Notes under the pieces: generated by a model
Databases searched by the model: none
The model's input: the letters and a program-made list of their open reading frames with translations, nothing else
Told to the model about the DNA's origin: nothing
Position numbers and translations under genes: made by a program
DNA from: an uncultured Christensenella sp.
GTDB taxonomy: Bacteria > Bacillota > Clostridia > Christensenellales > UBA1242
Direction: 5' to 3'
DNA: 64,000 nucleotides
NCBI GenBank assembly: GCA_948466185.1
Contig: CAOJZM010000005.1
Span: 1-64,000, forward strand
Shown: piece by piece, positions 50,405 to 59,200 of the stretch
Layout: each line of letters opens with the position of its first letter
How positions within the stretch are numbered: the stretch's first letter is position 1

Positions 50405-51352
50405 ATGCTGCATTTAGGGATCAATCTTTTAAAAAAAGAGAAAGATTGTTATTTAACAAGAGAAAATTACGCATCCAAGGAAGATGATGCTGTTTCTACG
50501 GTTGTTTTTATTGATTGGATACTTCATAATAAGTTTTATTTGTTATATCCTATAGAGCTGTCTTCAAAATATTTGCAGAATGTAAAGTCGTTTTATGCTC
50601 AGCAGGATATTTTGACGCCAAAACAAGAAGAGCGATATTATAAAGTGTGTGTTGCTTTGGATGAAATTAATAGCATTAAAAATAAAAGTGGAGAGGAAAA
50701 CGGCACATCACTAGAAGTACAGTTTGAAGATGAACAGTTTCAAATGAATAAAACAATGTATACTCAAGATGTTTTATTGAGAATATATAATCGTTATAAT
50801 TTTGGAAAAAGCATAGAGGGAAAGTTTTATTCATCGAACTACTGTGAACAGTTATATAAAAATGCGATGAAAAATTTTGATTTAAATATTAAATATTTTG
50901 ATCGGTGCGACAAACAAGAATTTGAAAAAGCATTGCAGGCTTTTATAAACAAAAATCCAAAGTTTGTTGAGGTGACAGATCTAAACTCCTACGATTACAA
51001 AGGAGGATACTATTTAATGGTGCTTGACAAATATAAGCAGGTATATATTGGAACAACACGCAATATTAAACAACGCATTCTGCAGCATTGGCAAAAAAGA
51101 AAACATTTAGATAGGCTGGTTTTTCCAAATGGTGCAGTTGAAGCCTCAATTATGTCTATCGACAGTTTTAGACATATGGACACCACGCGAATATTTGTGT
51201 ACATAACAAACAAAACTTATATTAAAGAAGATAAGTTTATTAGGGATTTTGGAAAAGATTTTGTGTTAAATAGAATAGGCGGAGGTGAAATGATTTTAGG
51301 GGGATTACAAGTAGCCCTATCCACCAAACATAGAGATTTTACAAAAGTGTGA
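50405..51352 (+). CDS. GIY-YIG nuclease domain protein
   Basis: The C-terminal half holds a GIY-YIG domain: GGYYLMVLDKYKQVYIGTTR (about 200-219) with the conserved Arg and NIKQRILQHW, then DKFIRDFG with the family Glu/Asp helix and LNRIGGGE. The first 190 residues are an unrecognised domain, highly charged and without membrane segments. Possible roles are restriction, repair or mobile-element cleavage. It stands alone with its own promoter. Confidence 0.8.
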   Translation: MLHLGINLLKKEKDCYLTRENYASKEDDAVSTVVFIDWILHNKFYLLYPIELSSKYLQNVKSFYAQQDILTPKQEERYYKVCVALDEINSIKNKSGEENGTSLEVQFEDEQFQMNKTMYTQDVLLRIYNRYNFGKSIEGKFYSSNYCEQLYKNAMKNFDLNIKYFDRCDKQEFEKALQAFINKNPKFVEVTDLNSYDYKGGYYLMVLDKYKQVYIGTTRNIKQRILQHWQKRKHLDRLVFPNGAVEASIMSIDSFRHMDTTRIFVYITNKTYIKEDKFIRDFGKDFVLNRIGGGEMILGGLQVALSTKHRDFTKV

Positions 51353-51393
51353 TGCTGGGAGGCATTTTATTACACGTGTTTTAAGGCATTGTA

Positions 51394-52098
51394 TTACTGT
51401 GCTGGCCTTTTAGTGTGAACATTGAATGTTTTGGTTTTTTCATCATAAGCTGCAAGAAGAATATTGTTTAGTTCTTTTTTATTTTGCAATTGTAATTTAG
51501 CAAATAGCCATTCTTTATCCTTATTAATCTTATTTAATCCCGATTTGGATATTTTTCCATCCACAATTAATATGTTTGTAAGAGATGCAGGTTCGACTAA
51601 TTTTTTATTTACATCTTCCAGCACAACGGGCTTTTGTGTGCCTTTTGGCAGTACTGAAAGTTTTCCGCTAGGTTCAAAAATTGCATAGGCGACATCATTT
51701 ATATCGAAATAATTCTTTTCACGCAGCATGGAAAGAAGGTCGTTAACATCAATTTTGCATTTGTTAAGCTGTCTGTAATCAATTTTTCCATCGTATATTA
51801 AGGTGGAAGGCTTTCCCTTTAAGGTACGTTTTAAAAATGTGCTTTTTCTTCCAATTATAGCAACAAACAGTGCTAGTAGAAAAAATATTGTCATTGCAAT
51901 GAGATAATAATAAAAAGGCTGCTCAGTTTCTATAGACCAATCTGCTGCAATAGAGCCGAGTGAAATACCCACAGCGTAATCTATAAATTCAAGTTGGGCG
52001 ATTTGTTTTTTTCCTAGAATTTTTGAAATAATAAAAAGGTAGATAAATGAAACTGTTGCGTTTATTAAAACCCAGTAAATAGATGGAATTCCAAACAT
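51394..52098 (-). CDS. DUF421 family membrane protein (YetF/YcaP)
   Basis: 234 residues with three N-terminal helices (about 7-26, 38-52, 63-85), the family motif ILGKKQIAQLEFIDYAVGIS (27-46), and a cytoplasmic domain with the STLIYDGKID (about 97-106), ELLSLLR-like DLLSMLREKNYFDINDVAYA and LIVDGKI repeats. Function not established. GGAGG precedes the ATG. Confidence 0.9.
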   Translation of the reverse strand: MFGIPSIYWVLINATVSFIYLFIISKILGKKQIAQLEFIDYAVGISLGSIAADWSIETEQPFYYYLIAMTIFFLLALFVAIIGRKSTFLKRTLKGKPSTLIYDGKIDYRQLNKCKIDVNDLLSMLREKNYFDINDVAYAIFEPSGKLSVLPKGTQKPVVLEDVNKKLVEPASLTNILIVDGKISKSGLNKINKDKEWLFAKLQLQNKKELNNILLAAYDEKTKTFNVHTKRPAQ

Positions 52099-52164
52099 AA
52101 ATTCCTCCTCTATATTAGAAATGAGATTTTTTTGTTCTTTTATACATAGCTTTTGAAATCACTA

Positions 52165-52193
52165 TTGACTCTCTGCATTTTAAACTTTATAAT
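52165..52193 (+). promoter_or_regulatory. Promoter of the GNAT gene, leaderless arrangement
   Basis: TTGACT, 17 bases, TATAAT, with only six bases to the ATG at 52200. The clearest leaderless case in the window. Confidence 0.85.
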
Positions 52194-52199
52194 AAACTT

Positions 52200-52610
52200 A
52201 TGGTACAAATGAGAAATTTTAATATTAACAATGTAAAATTTAATAGATATGAGTCCTTCGGGAAGGATTTTTTTCAGGTGGAAATTTATGGATATTATTA
52301 CGAACAGACTCTTGATAAGATTCTAAAAGTTGGAAAAATTCTCTATACCTTGGAAAATGGTGTAATGACGCTGGATGTTATTAGAGTTAATATAGATTAC
52401 CAAAACCTTGGTGTTGGTAGTAAGTTGCTCGGATTTATGTTTGAAGATTGTAAAAAGGCCAATGTGAGAAAAGTTGAGGGTGAATTTGCACCAGATGACG
52501 AACTTCAAGGTCGTGTCTTTTACACAAAGCATGGTTTTGAGATTCGAGAAGAAATAATGGCAGACAGATTATACAAAACATTAAAATTTGAGGATGAATC
52601 AGAACAATAG
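52200..52610 (+). CDS. GNAT-type N-acetyltransferase
   Basis: 136 residues. The acetyl-CoA loop is IDYQNLGVGSKLLGFMFEDC (about 60-79; Q/R-x-x-G-x-G/A), followed by strand RKVEGEFAPDD and the FYTKHGFEI end motif. Substrate unknown. An alternative ATG four codons in has no better ribosome binding site, so translation from the 5' end of the mRNA is likely. Confidence 0.85.
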   Translation: MVQMRNFNINNVKFNRYESFGKDFFQVEIYGYYYEQTLDKILKVGKILYTLENGVMTLDVIRVNIDYQNLGVGSKLLGFMFEDCKKANVRKVEGEFAPDDELQGRVFYTKHGFEIREEIMADRLYKTLKFEDESEQ

Positions 52611-52613
52611 ACG

Positions 52614-52645
52614 AAAACGCGATAAGTTTATCGCGTTTTGTTTTT
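52614..52645. terminator. Bidirectional terminator
   Basis: AAAACGCGATAA-gt-TTATCGCGTTTT with T run, between the GNAT gene and converging spoIIP. Confidence 0.88.
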
Positions 52646-53716
52646 ATTCTTAGTTTTAGGTTTTTTATAAAAGTAGAACACTGAAAATCCGATTGCAAGA
52701 AGACCAATTGCACTTGGTATTAATATTATTGGAAGAATATTAACGCCAGAATTTGCACCGTTTGTTTCTTCAAATTTCTCATTGACTGTAGGATTGTTGG
52801 AGTTTCCGCCGATAGTTAAGTTGTTGTTTTCGTCTACTGTAGTGTTATATAGAGTTTTATTTATGATGTTTGCCAGTTCATAAGCGGAATCTAAGACATA
52901 ATCCTTTTCAATGGTATGTGTGCCCATTTCAAATAGGAGAGCTTTGTTTGAAAGTGCTTGATTGTAATGACCTTTACCCCAATATATATCGTGGAATAAC
53001 CAAGGGCATTCGACTTCAGCAACGCTCAACATATATAAAGCAAATTGAAGGTTTTCGGCCGAATTAGCATTTGATTGGCCTAGCACTATTCTTATTTTGC
53101 TATGTTCCTTTCCATTTACTTTAGTTAAATAGAACTGTCTACTTGCTCCGTCACGATGTATGTCAAAAATAGCGTCTGGGGAATTTTTAAGCAGGTTTTT
53201 CGCTGTTAAATTGCTTCTTGAATAAGCGCTAGAATTATGTGGTATATGTAAAGTTTCGTCTAATGTTACATCAACGCCGTATTGGTTTAATGAGGATTTA
53301 AGTTTTTTTGCAACGTCGTGAATCCCTCCTGCACCGTAAACGCTTTCTGTGCCATCGCCGATAATATAACTTTCGTCATTATGGGTCATATAAAGAGCGA
53401 TTTTTTTATGTGAGACAGGTGAGGAAATCTGATTAATATTATTACTTTTTGTAATGTTGGGGCGGGGATAAGTTTGTATATATCGTGCCCTAGCAAAACC
53501 GTTTGTTTCGTCGACGAGATATATTTCGTATTCGTGGAAATTGCGATCAATAAACTTGTCACCCACTTCAACATCTTCTCTTTGAGTGAGTTCAATACCG
53601 TATTCGTCTATTATTTGATAAATTGTACCATTGCTTTCAGCATATGTTGTTGAAAATTGAGTGCCGCTGCTGAGAACTATAAGGGCTAAAAAGCACAATA
53701 AAAGAAATTTTTTCAT
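52628..53716 (-). CDS. spoIIP: SpoIIP-type sporulation amidase
   Basis: 362 residues. The catalytic domain (about 100-292) shows MTHNDESY with H112/E115, DIHRDGASR with H187, YNQALSNKALLFEMGTH with E263, and the final segment of SpoIIP; these residues bind zinc and cleave the stem peptide from MurNAc during engulfment. The N-terminus is a signal peptide or anchor (4-17), and a second membrane helix lies at 326-350 with a basic tail, a C-terminal anchor the classical protein lacks. Strong marker for an endospore former. Confidence 0.92.
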   Translation of the reverse strand: MKKFLLLCFLALIVLSSGTQFSTTYAESNGTIYQIIDEYGIELTQREDVEVGDKFIDRNFHEYEIYLVDETNGFARARYIQTYPRPNITKSNNINQISSPVSHKKIALYMTHNDESYIIGDGTESVYGAGGIHDVAKKLKSSLNQYGVDVTLDETLHIPHNSSAYSRSNLTAKNLLKNSPDAIFDIHRDGASRQFYLTKVNGKEHSKIRIVLGQSNANSAENLQFALYMLSVAEVECPWLFHDIYWGKGHYNQALSNKALLFEMGTHTIEKDYVLDSAYELANIINKTLYNTTVDENNNLTIGGNSNNPTVNEKFEETNGANSGVNILPIILIPSAIGLLAIGFSVFYFYKKPKTKNKNKTR

Positions 53717-53737
53717 GCTTTTATTATGCTATATATT

Positions 53738-54016
53738 TTATAAATTATTCTTTTTTTTGCGAAATACAATAGCACATATAAGTATGATCAAGCAGAAAAG
53801 AAGTTCAAGTGCTGTTTCAAATATTAACATAAAACTATTTGTACAAAGAACGGCGTAAAGAGTATAGGAAAGTGAACTTACCATCCACAATATCCAAGAC
53901 CATATACTTAAATCCTCTGCCTTTTTGGTTTTTAAACATTTTACTATTTGTGGGAAATAAGAGAAAAATGTACAAACTGAAACTATAGCCAATAAAATGT
54001 TGCCAAATATTTCCAT
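53738..54016 (-). CDS. SemiSWEET-type PQ-loop transporter
   Basis: 92 residues, three helices with the PQ-loop motif FSYFPQIVKCLKTKKAEDLS (18-37) and WSWILWMVSSLSYTLYA. SemiSWEETs dimerise to carry sugars. The start at 54016 has GGGGGAAG upstream. It lies between tRNA-Asn and spoIIP. Confidence 0.85.
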   Translation of the reverse strand: MEIFGNILLAIVSVCTFFSYFPQIVKCLKTKKAEDLSIWSWILWMVSSLSYTLYAVLCTNSFMLIFETALELLFCLIILICAIVFRKKKNNL

Positions 54017-54076
54017 AACTTCCCCCGTAAAATAAAATTCATAACTGCCTTATGTGCAATTATGAACTGTCAAATG

Positions 54077-54152
54077 TGGCGCCCCAGGTAGGATTCGAAC
54101 CTACGACCTATCGGTTAACAGCCGAGTGCTCCACCACTGAGCTACTGAGGCA
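54077..54152 (-). tRNA. tRNA-Asn (anticodon GTT)
   Basis: 76 bases with acceptor TGCCTCA/TGGGGCG, D-arm GCTCAGTGGTGGAGC, anticodon loop CTGTTAACC (GTT at 54119-54117), T-arm GTAGG-TTCGAAT-CCTAC and encoded CCA. Confidence 0.96.
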
Positions 54153-54239
54153 ATATTATTATATGGTGTGTCGCACTCGGCAAGCTAATTACCGTCGGTT
54201 TAGCTCCGCTCCGTGCTCAGAACTTATGTTCTTGGCATT

Positions 54240-54274
54240 CAGCCCCCATGCTCCACCACTGAGCAGCTGAGGTT
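54240..54274 (-). pseudogene. Duplicated 5' half of tRNA-Asn
   Basis: On the minus strand ACCTCAG..GCTCAGTGGTGGAGCA..GGCTG repeats the first 34 bases of the adjacent tRNA-Asn with four or five differences. The anticodon and 3' half are missing, replaced by about 90 bases of unrelated, comparatively GC-rich sequence before the intact gene. Confidence 0.65.
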
Positions 54275-54321
54275 GATTTATAAATTAAGCACTGTAATGA
54301 TATCAAATATTTAATTTAATG

Positions 54322-54522
54322 TCAATAAAAATTTAATAAATTTTCAAAATTTTCCTTATTATCTATGACATTTTCAATTTCATCATTCTTATTGTTTAAG
54401 TCGTCAAGTTCACGCTGTTTATCATTAAGTATGATTGTTGTAACAATAGCAATCGTAATTACGATTACCAGAATACAGATTGATAATACTTTATAAAACT
54501 TATTTTGGCTCACTGTTTCCAT
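54322..54522 (-). CDS. divIC: DivIC/FtsB-type septum formation initiator
   Basis: 66 residues: one membrane helix (about 10-31, LSICILVIVITIAIVTTIIL) followed by a short coiled coil (KQRELDDLNNKNDEIENVID). Shorter than usual DivIC (about 100) because the extracellular end is reduced. Its start overlaps yabQ by 23 bases; the order yabP-yabQ-divIC is that of Bacillus and Clostridium, which supports the call. Confidence 0.8.
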   Translation of the reverse strand: METVSQNKFYKVLSICILVIVITIAIVTTIILNDKQRELDDLNNKNDEIENVIDNKENFENLLNFY

Positions 54523-54865
54523 TAGCTTGATTTCTGTTAAGTCTGAACTCCTTGAGTTTATTGTACCACTTATCCAGCAGTTTTGTCCAGAGTTTTCCCA
54601 ATGTTGCCCTTTCTAAAAACAAAGAAATTGAAAAAACTATCAAAATATATATTCTAAATCTGCCATAATTCACCTGTAAGTTAACGATAAAGAGCAACAA
54701 AAAAGAAATTGTTGTTGACAAAAAGTAACCAATTTGACCTACAATCTTATTTTTATTGCATAAAAAAGTAATCAGCTTGGATAATTCAAAGATTAAACCG
54801 GCGAAAATCCCTACTAAGACTATTGATAAGATGATAAACGGCTGCCCAAGTGTTTCATAAAGCAT
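54500..54865 (-). CDS. yabQ: Spore cortex protein YabQ
   Basis: 121 residues with three to four helices and the YabQ-like N-terminus (LYETLGQPFIILSIVLVGIF then AGLIFELSKLITFLC). YabQ is needed for cortex formation. The ATG shares a base with the yabP stop (TAATG). Confidence 0.85.
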   Translation of the reverse strand: MLYETLGQPFIILSIVLVGIFAGLIFELSKLITFLCNKNKIVGQIGYFLSTTISFLLLFIVNLQVNYGRFRIYILIVFSISLFLERATLGKLWTKLLDKWYNKLKEFRLNRNQANGNSEPK

Positions 54866-55119
54866 TATTTAAAAATCCTTTTTAACAGTGGCTGTTTTGG
54901 TCCGCTAGGCGAAGAAAATTTAAGATTTGTAATTTTGCCTGAAAAAGTTACCTCGTGGTTATCCAAGTCAAGCTTTTTTACTTCGAGATTATTGCCACTT
55001 ATGATAATTGAATTGGTTGATGTTTCAACTACTGCCTGTGTTGGTGTAGAGGAAATAACCCTATTTGCACCTTTAATACAGATATTAGACATCTCTTCAA
55101 TAAGAATAGACTCGTTCAT
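54865..55119 (-). CDS. yabP: Sporulation protein YabP
   Basis: 84 residues containing the YabP/YqfC pattern: an N-terminal acidic part, NSIIISGNNLEVKKLDLDNH (about 36-55) and VTFSGKITNLKFS. AAAGGAG precedes the ATG. First gene of the yabP-yabQ-divIC operon. Confidence 0.88.
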   Translation of the reverse strand: MNESILIEEMSNICIKGANRVISSTPTQAVVETSTNSIIISGNNLEVKKLDLDNHEVTFSGKITNLKFSSPSGPKQPLLKRIFK

Positions 55120-55203
55120 AAAAATCTCCTTTTATCTTATAATATTTATCAAACTGCTGAAAAATGATAGATTTAATTGTAAAAATCTTGTATGATATAT
55201 TAC

Positions 55204-56040
55204 ATGGAAAAGAAAATATTTATAGCAGATAAAAATGACAAACTGGCAAATCTTCTCTCAAAAGAAGGATTTTCCTATAATTATGCCAGCAAGTTGATAA
55301 GAAATAAGGATGTTAAGGTGGATGACGTCAGGGTAAAAGAAAATATTGATTTGTTATTTGGCAGTGAAATTACCGTCTTTTATACTGAAGAAAATATAAA
55401 GCAAAAATTTGAAATCGTATATGAAGATAATAATGTCTATCTTATAAATAAAAAAGCGGGCATTGAAGTGGAAGGGCCAGCGGGATTGGAGGGCTGTCTG
55501 CCGGATGCAATGGCGGTGCATAGACTTGACCGTAATACAGAGGGACTTTTGGTCATGGCGAAAAATGCCGAGGCAAAAGAAATTCTTTTAAATGCCTTTA
55601 AAAATCATGAGGTTGAAAAAAAATATCTTGCAGAGGTGGTTGGCAGCAGTGATTTTAAAGGCGAAATTTATAAAGCTTATCTCGTAAAAGATAAAGAAAG
55701 CGCTTTTGTTAAAATTATTAAAAATAATTGCAAAGGTGCCACAAGTATTGCAACAGGGTTTAAGACCCTTAAAAGTAATCCGTCTTCCAGTATTGTTGAA
55801 TGCCAACTTATAACTGGAAAAACTCACCAAATTAGAGCCCATTTATCATTTTTGGGGCATGCAATTATTGGGGACGGAAAATATGGAAAAAATGAAAATA
55901 ATAAAAAATTTAAGCAAAAAACTCAAAAATTACATTGTTTTTATATTAAATTTAATAAATTAAATGGAAAATTAAATTATTTAAATAAAAAAGAATTTAT
56001 ATGTTTTCCTACTTGGTACCCTAAAAATAACAGCAAATAA
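55204..56040 (+). CDS. RluA-family pseudouridine synthase
   Basis: 278 residues from MEKKIFIADKND: an S4-like RNA-binding N-terminus (about 10-55, ANLLSKEGFSYNYASKLIRN), the catalytic motif AVHRLDRNTEGLLVMAKN (HRLD, about 98-115, with the nucleophilic Asp) and GKTHQIRAHLSFLGHAIIGD (about 208-227). It isomerises uridine in rRNA or tRNA; which site cannot be told. A TATGAT box (55191-55196) lies seven bases before this ATG, so the mRNA may be leaderless; an ATG at 55192 lies inside that box. Confidence 0.93.
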   Translation: MEKKIFIADKNDKLANLLSKEGFSYNYASKLIRNKDVKVDDVRVKENIDLLFGSEITVFYTEENIKQKFEIVYEDNNVYLINKKAGIEVEGPAGLEGCLPDAMAVHRLDRNTEGLLVMAKNAEAKEILLNAFKNHEVEKKYLAEVVGSSDFKGEIYKAYLVKDKESAFVKIIKNNCKGATSIATGFKTLKSNPSSSIVECQLITGKTHQIRAHLSFLGHAIIGDGKYGKNENNKKFKQKTQKLHCFYIKFNKLNGKLNYLNKKEFICFPTWYPKNNSK

Positions 56041-56062
56041 ACACATTAAATTGTGTTTTTTT
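56039..56062 (+). terminator. Intrinsic terminator
   Basis: AACACA-ttaaat-TGTGTT followed by TTTTTT. The rest of the gap to 56236 is almost pure A+T with no gene. Confidence 0.7.
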
Positions 56063-56236
56063 AATTGAAAAAATCAATATAAAAATTAAAAAATTCACAA
56101 ATATTTATGCAAATAATTTTTTTATTATTTTTATTTATAAATATATTTATTTAATTATTAAAAAATATTATTAAAAATAATTTGATAATTAATAATAAAA
56201 AGTGGTAAACTAAAAATAATTAATAGAGGTACTCAA

Positions 56237-59200
56237 ATGAAAAAGATGCGTTCATTTTTATTAATTTTGGTGCTTGCCCTTTTTACTCTGACAGCCTGCC
56301 AAAACGCAGAGACGCCAAAAGCCATATTTTCAAAAGATGAATTTGTGTTATCGTTGAACGAAACGATAAACTTTTATGATTATTTAAAGCTAGAGAATGT
56401 GGACGCTTCTCAAGTTGAATTAAATTTTGTGGACGATAGTCTTTTTAATGTGGATTTGAATTATAGTTATACTGCAGTCAAAAGCGGCAGAACGCAGTTG
56501 CAGGTTTTACATAATCAGAATTTGCTTGGATATGCAAATGTGATTGTAAAGCAAAAGTTCAGCCAGCCTGATGAAATCGCGGTTGATGAATTTGGACAAC
56601 TTACATGGAATAAATCTGTGGCTTTTGATCAAGGAAAGGTTATTGTTGCACAAGACTATATTTTAAAAATTAACGGACTTGAAGTTTTGGTTATAGGTAA
56701 CAGTTATTGTTTTGCTGAAAAGGGAAGCTATCAAGTGGAAATCAAAGCGGTAGGAAATGACAATGTTGATGCTTCCGATTTTACAAAAGCTCGCAGAATA
56801 GATTATGGCGTTATGCCATATGCAGTTATTACCGACTTTGGTGTTAGTTCGGCTTTTGCAGATCAGTCAGTTCATGTTGAGTGGTCAAAGACTATGAATG
56901 CAGTTTATAATGTGGAGCTTGGTGGGTTCAGAATTGGAGAGGCTTTGAATGAAAATTTTATAGATTTAAATTTCAAAAACTTTTCTGAAGGGGCAATCTG
57001 CGAACTTGTAATAGAAACGGTTGACCTTAGTGGAGCATTGATTACATCAAAAAGCGTTTTTACAATTCAAAAAAATTATCGTCCAACCATTTCTTATGAT
57101 TTTTCTGATGGAGAAGGAAAACTGAAGTGGAATAGGATTGAAGGGGCTGGCTCCTATACTCTTCAGTACATTAATCTTGATGACGGAACTCAAGGAGAAA
57201 TGCAACTATCAAAAGATAAAGTGGCAACGGCAATAGATGGACTTGATGGCGGTCACTATAGCATTTTTCTTCAGGCAAATGGTGGTGAAATCAACGATCA
57301 ATACTTTGTAAACAGTGGTGCAAGTAATTTTGTGATAGGCAAAATAGACAGGCCGTCAATAAATTATCAAATCGAAAACAAATCTTTGAAGTTGACAATA
57401 GCACCTGACGATTACGCTGAAACTTATCTTGTTACATATTTTGATCATAGTTTTGTTTGGAATGTAAAGAACCTTGGTTATGAATTGGAAGTGGATTTAT
57501 CTTCATTGACGCCGGGAGAGTATAATGTTTCCGTTGCTGCTTTGCCAAGTGTGGACGCGGATGGAAACCTTTTGCCTTTAATGTTTAATGGCGTCGCATG
57601 TAATGAAGTGCTTAACTCTGACAGTGTTAATATCAATGTGTTTATTCTTGATGAAATTAAAAATAGCGTGCATGCGATTGTAAATGGCAGTTCTATATTA
57701 ACCTTTGACGAGGTTGAGTTTGCTGATAAATATATTGTTTCGATTAATGGACAAACATTCACAGAATATAGTGAGGCGGAAGGAAAAATAAGTTTTAATC
57801 TTGGCGACTTAAGTAAAATATCTCCTATCAATCAGCAGTATAAAATCACTATTGTGGCCGACAGATTAGATGAATCTGCAATCGCAGTCACAGAAAATAA
57901 AGTCTTGACCATCCTTGATAATGTGGCAAAGGCAGAAGAACAGACAAACGGCTATTTTGCATGGCAAAGTGTAACTGGAGAATGTGAATATAGATATGAA
58001 ATTTATCAAGTCGACAAGGATTTTAAGGTGGGGGACCCGCTGGATGCTGAGCCAATTGTAAAAGATACAACCGTAGATCTTCAGATAAAAGATGAGCTTA
58101 GTTATGGATATTATTGTATAAGAGTGGTAACCCTGTCCACCAACATGGATAGATATCTCAATTCGGATTTTTATAATTTCGGAGCGGCTTATGAAGAAGC
58201 ATTTTATGTGCAGAAAAGAATTGCCAGTCCAGAGGTGACTTTTGGATTTAATGAAATAACAAATAAATACTATATTCACATTAATAAAGTTGACTTTGCA
58301 GAAAAATACAGTATTTACTTGAATGACGTGCTTGATGGCAATGTATTTGATAATAAGGGAGAAAGCAGTTATCTGGTTTATAACTTTTCCTCCAATTTCA
58401 CCTCACCTCTCTCCTCGACAATAAAGGTTGTTGCAAGTGCAGATATTGAATATGACCAGTTATTACATCCTGCATCTGAAGGCAGGATAATACAGATAGA
58501 ACGCCTGCCGGTGCCATCCTTTACTGTTGATGAAAAACAGGTACTTAAGATTGAGATGAACGAACATGCGGACGGCGTCCTTATTTATCAAGGTGCTTCT
58601 CTAATGAATCCAGATGGTGAACAAAGTATTGACTTATCTGGCTATAATGGTGAGTTTTCACTTGTTGTTCAGTTTGTAACAAGTCAAAAAGAAGAAAATG
58701 TTTATTATCTTGAAAGTCAGGAAAAGTTATATAAATTTAAACGCACAGCCGCACCTACAAATATTGCATATAACAATGGTCTTATATCATTTGGTTCTGC
58801 AGATAACGAATATGTAGAAAAATATATTTTGACATTGACTCTTGTAAATTCAATCAACAATAACTATGTTGTAACCGCCGAATTCAATGGACTTGAATAC
58901 AATATTCAGAATTTCATTCAAGACAAATTGATAAGCGATGAGAGGTTTGAATCTGCGTATCAGCAGGCGGAAAGTATTGAAGTGCAGGTTTCTGCATATA
59001 AACAGGACTTTTGCTTTGTGGGCGGAGAGTCAGTATTTTTCCTTCCTTCTGCAAATGGCACAACATCGACGGGAGCAGACAAACTTGAACTCAGTCAATT
59101 AAGTGCTCCAACAATAAGCTTTGACGGAATAAAAACGGTTTCATGGGAAAGCGTAGGTGAAATTGGTCAGACATATTATTCCATATACATTGATGGGCAG

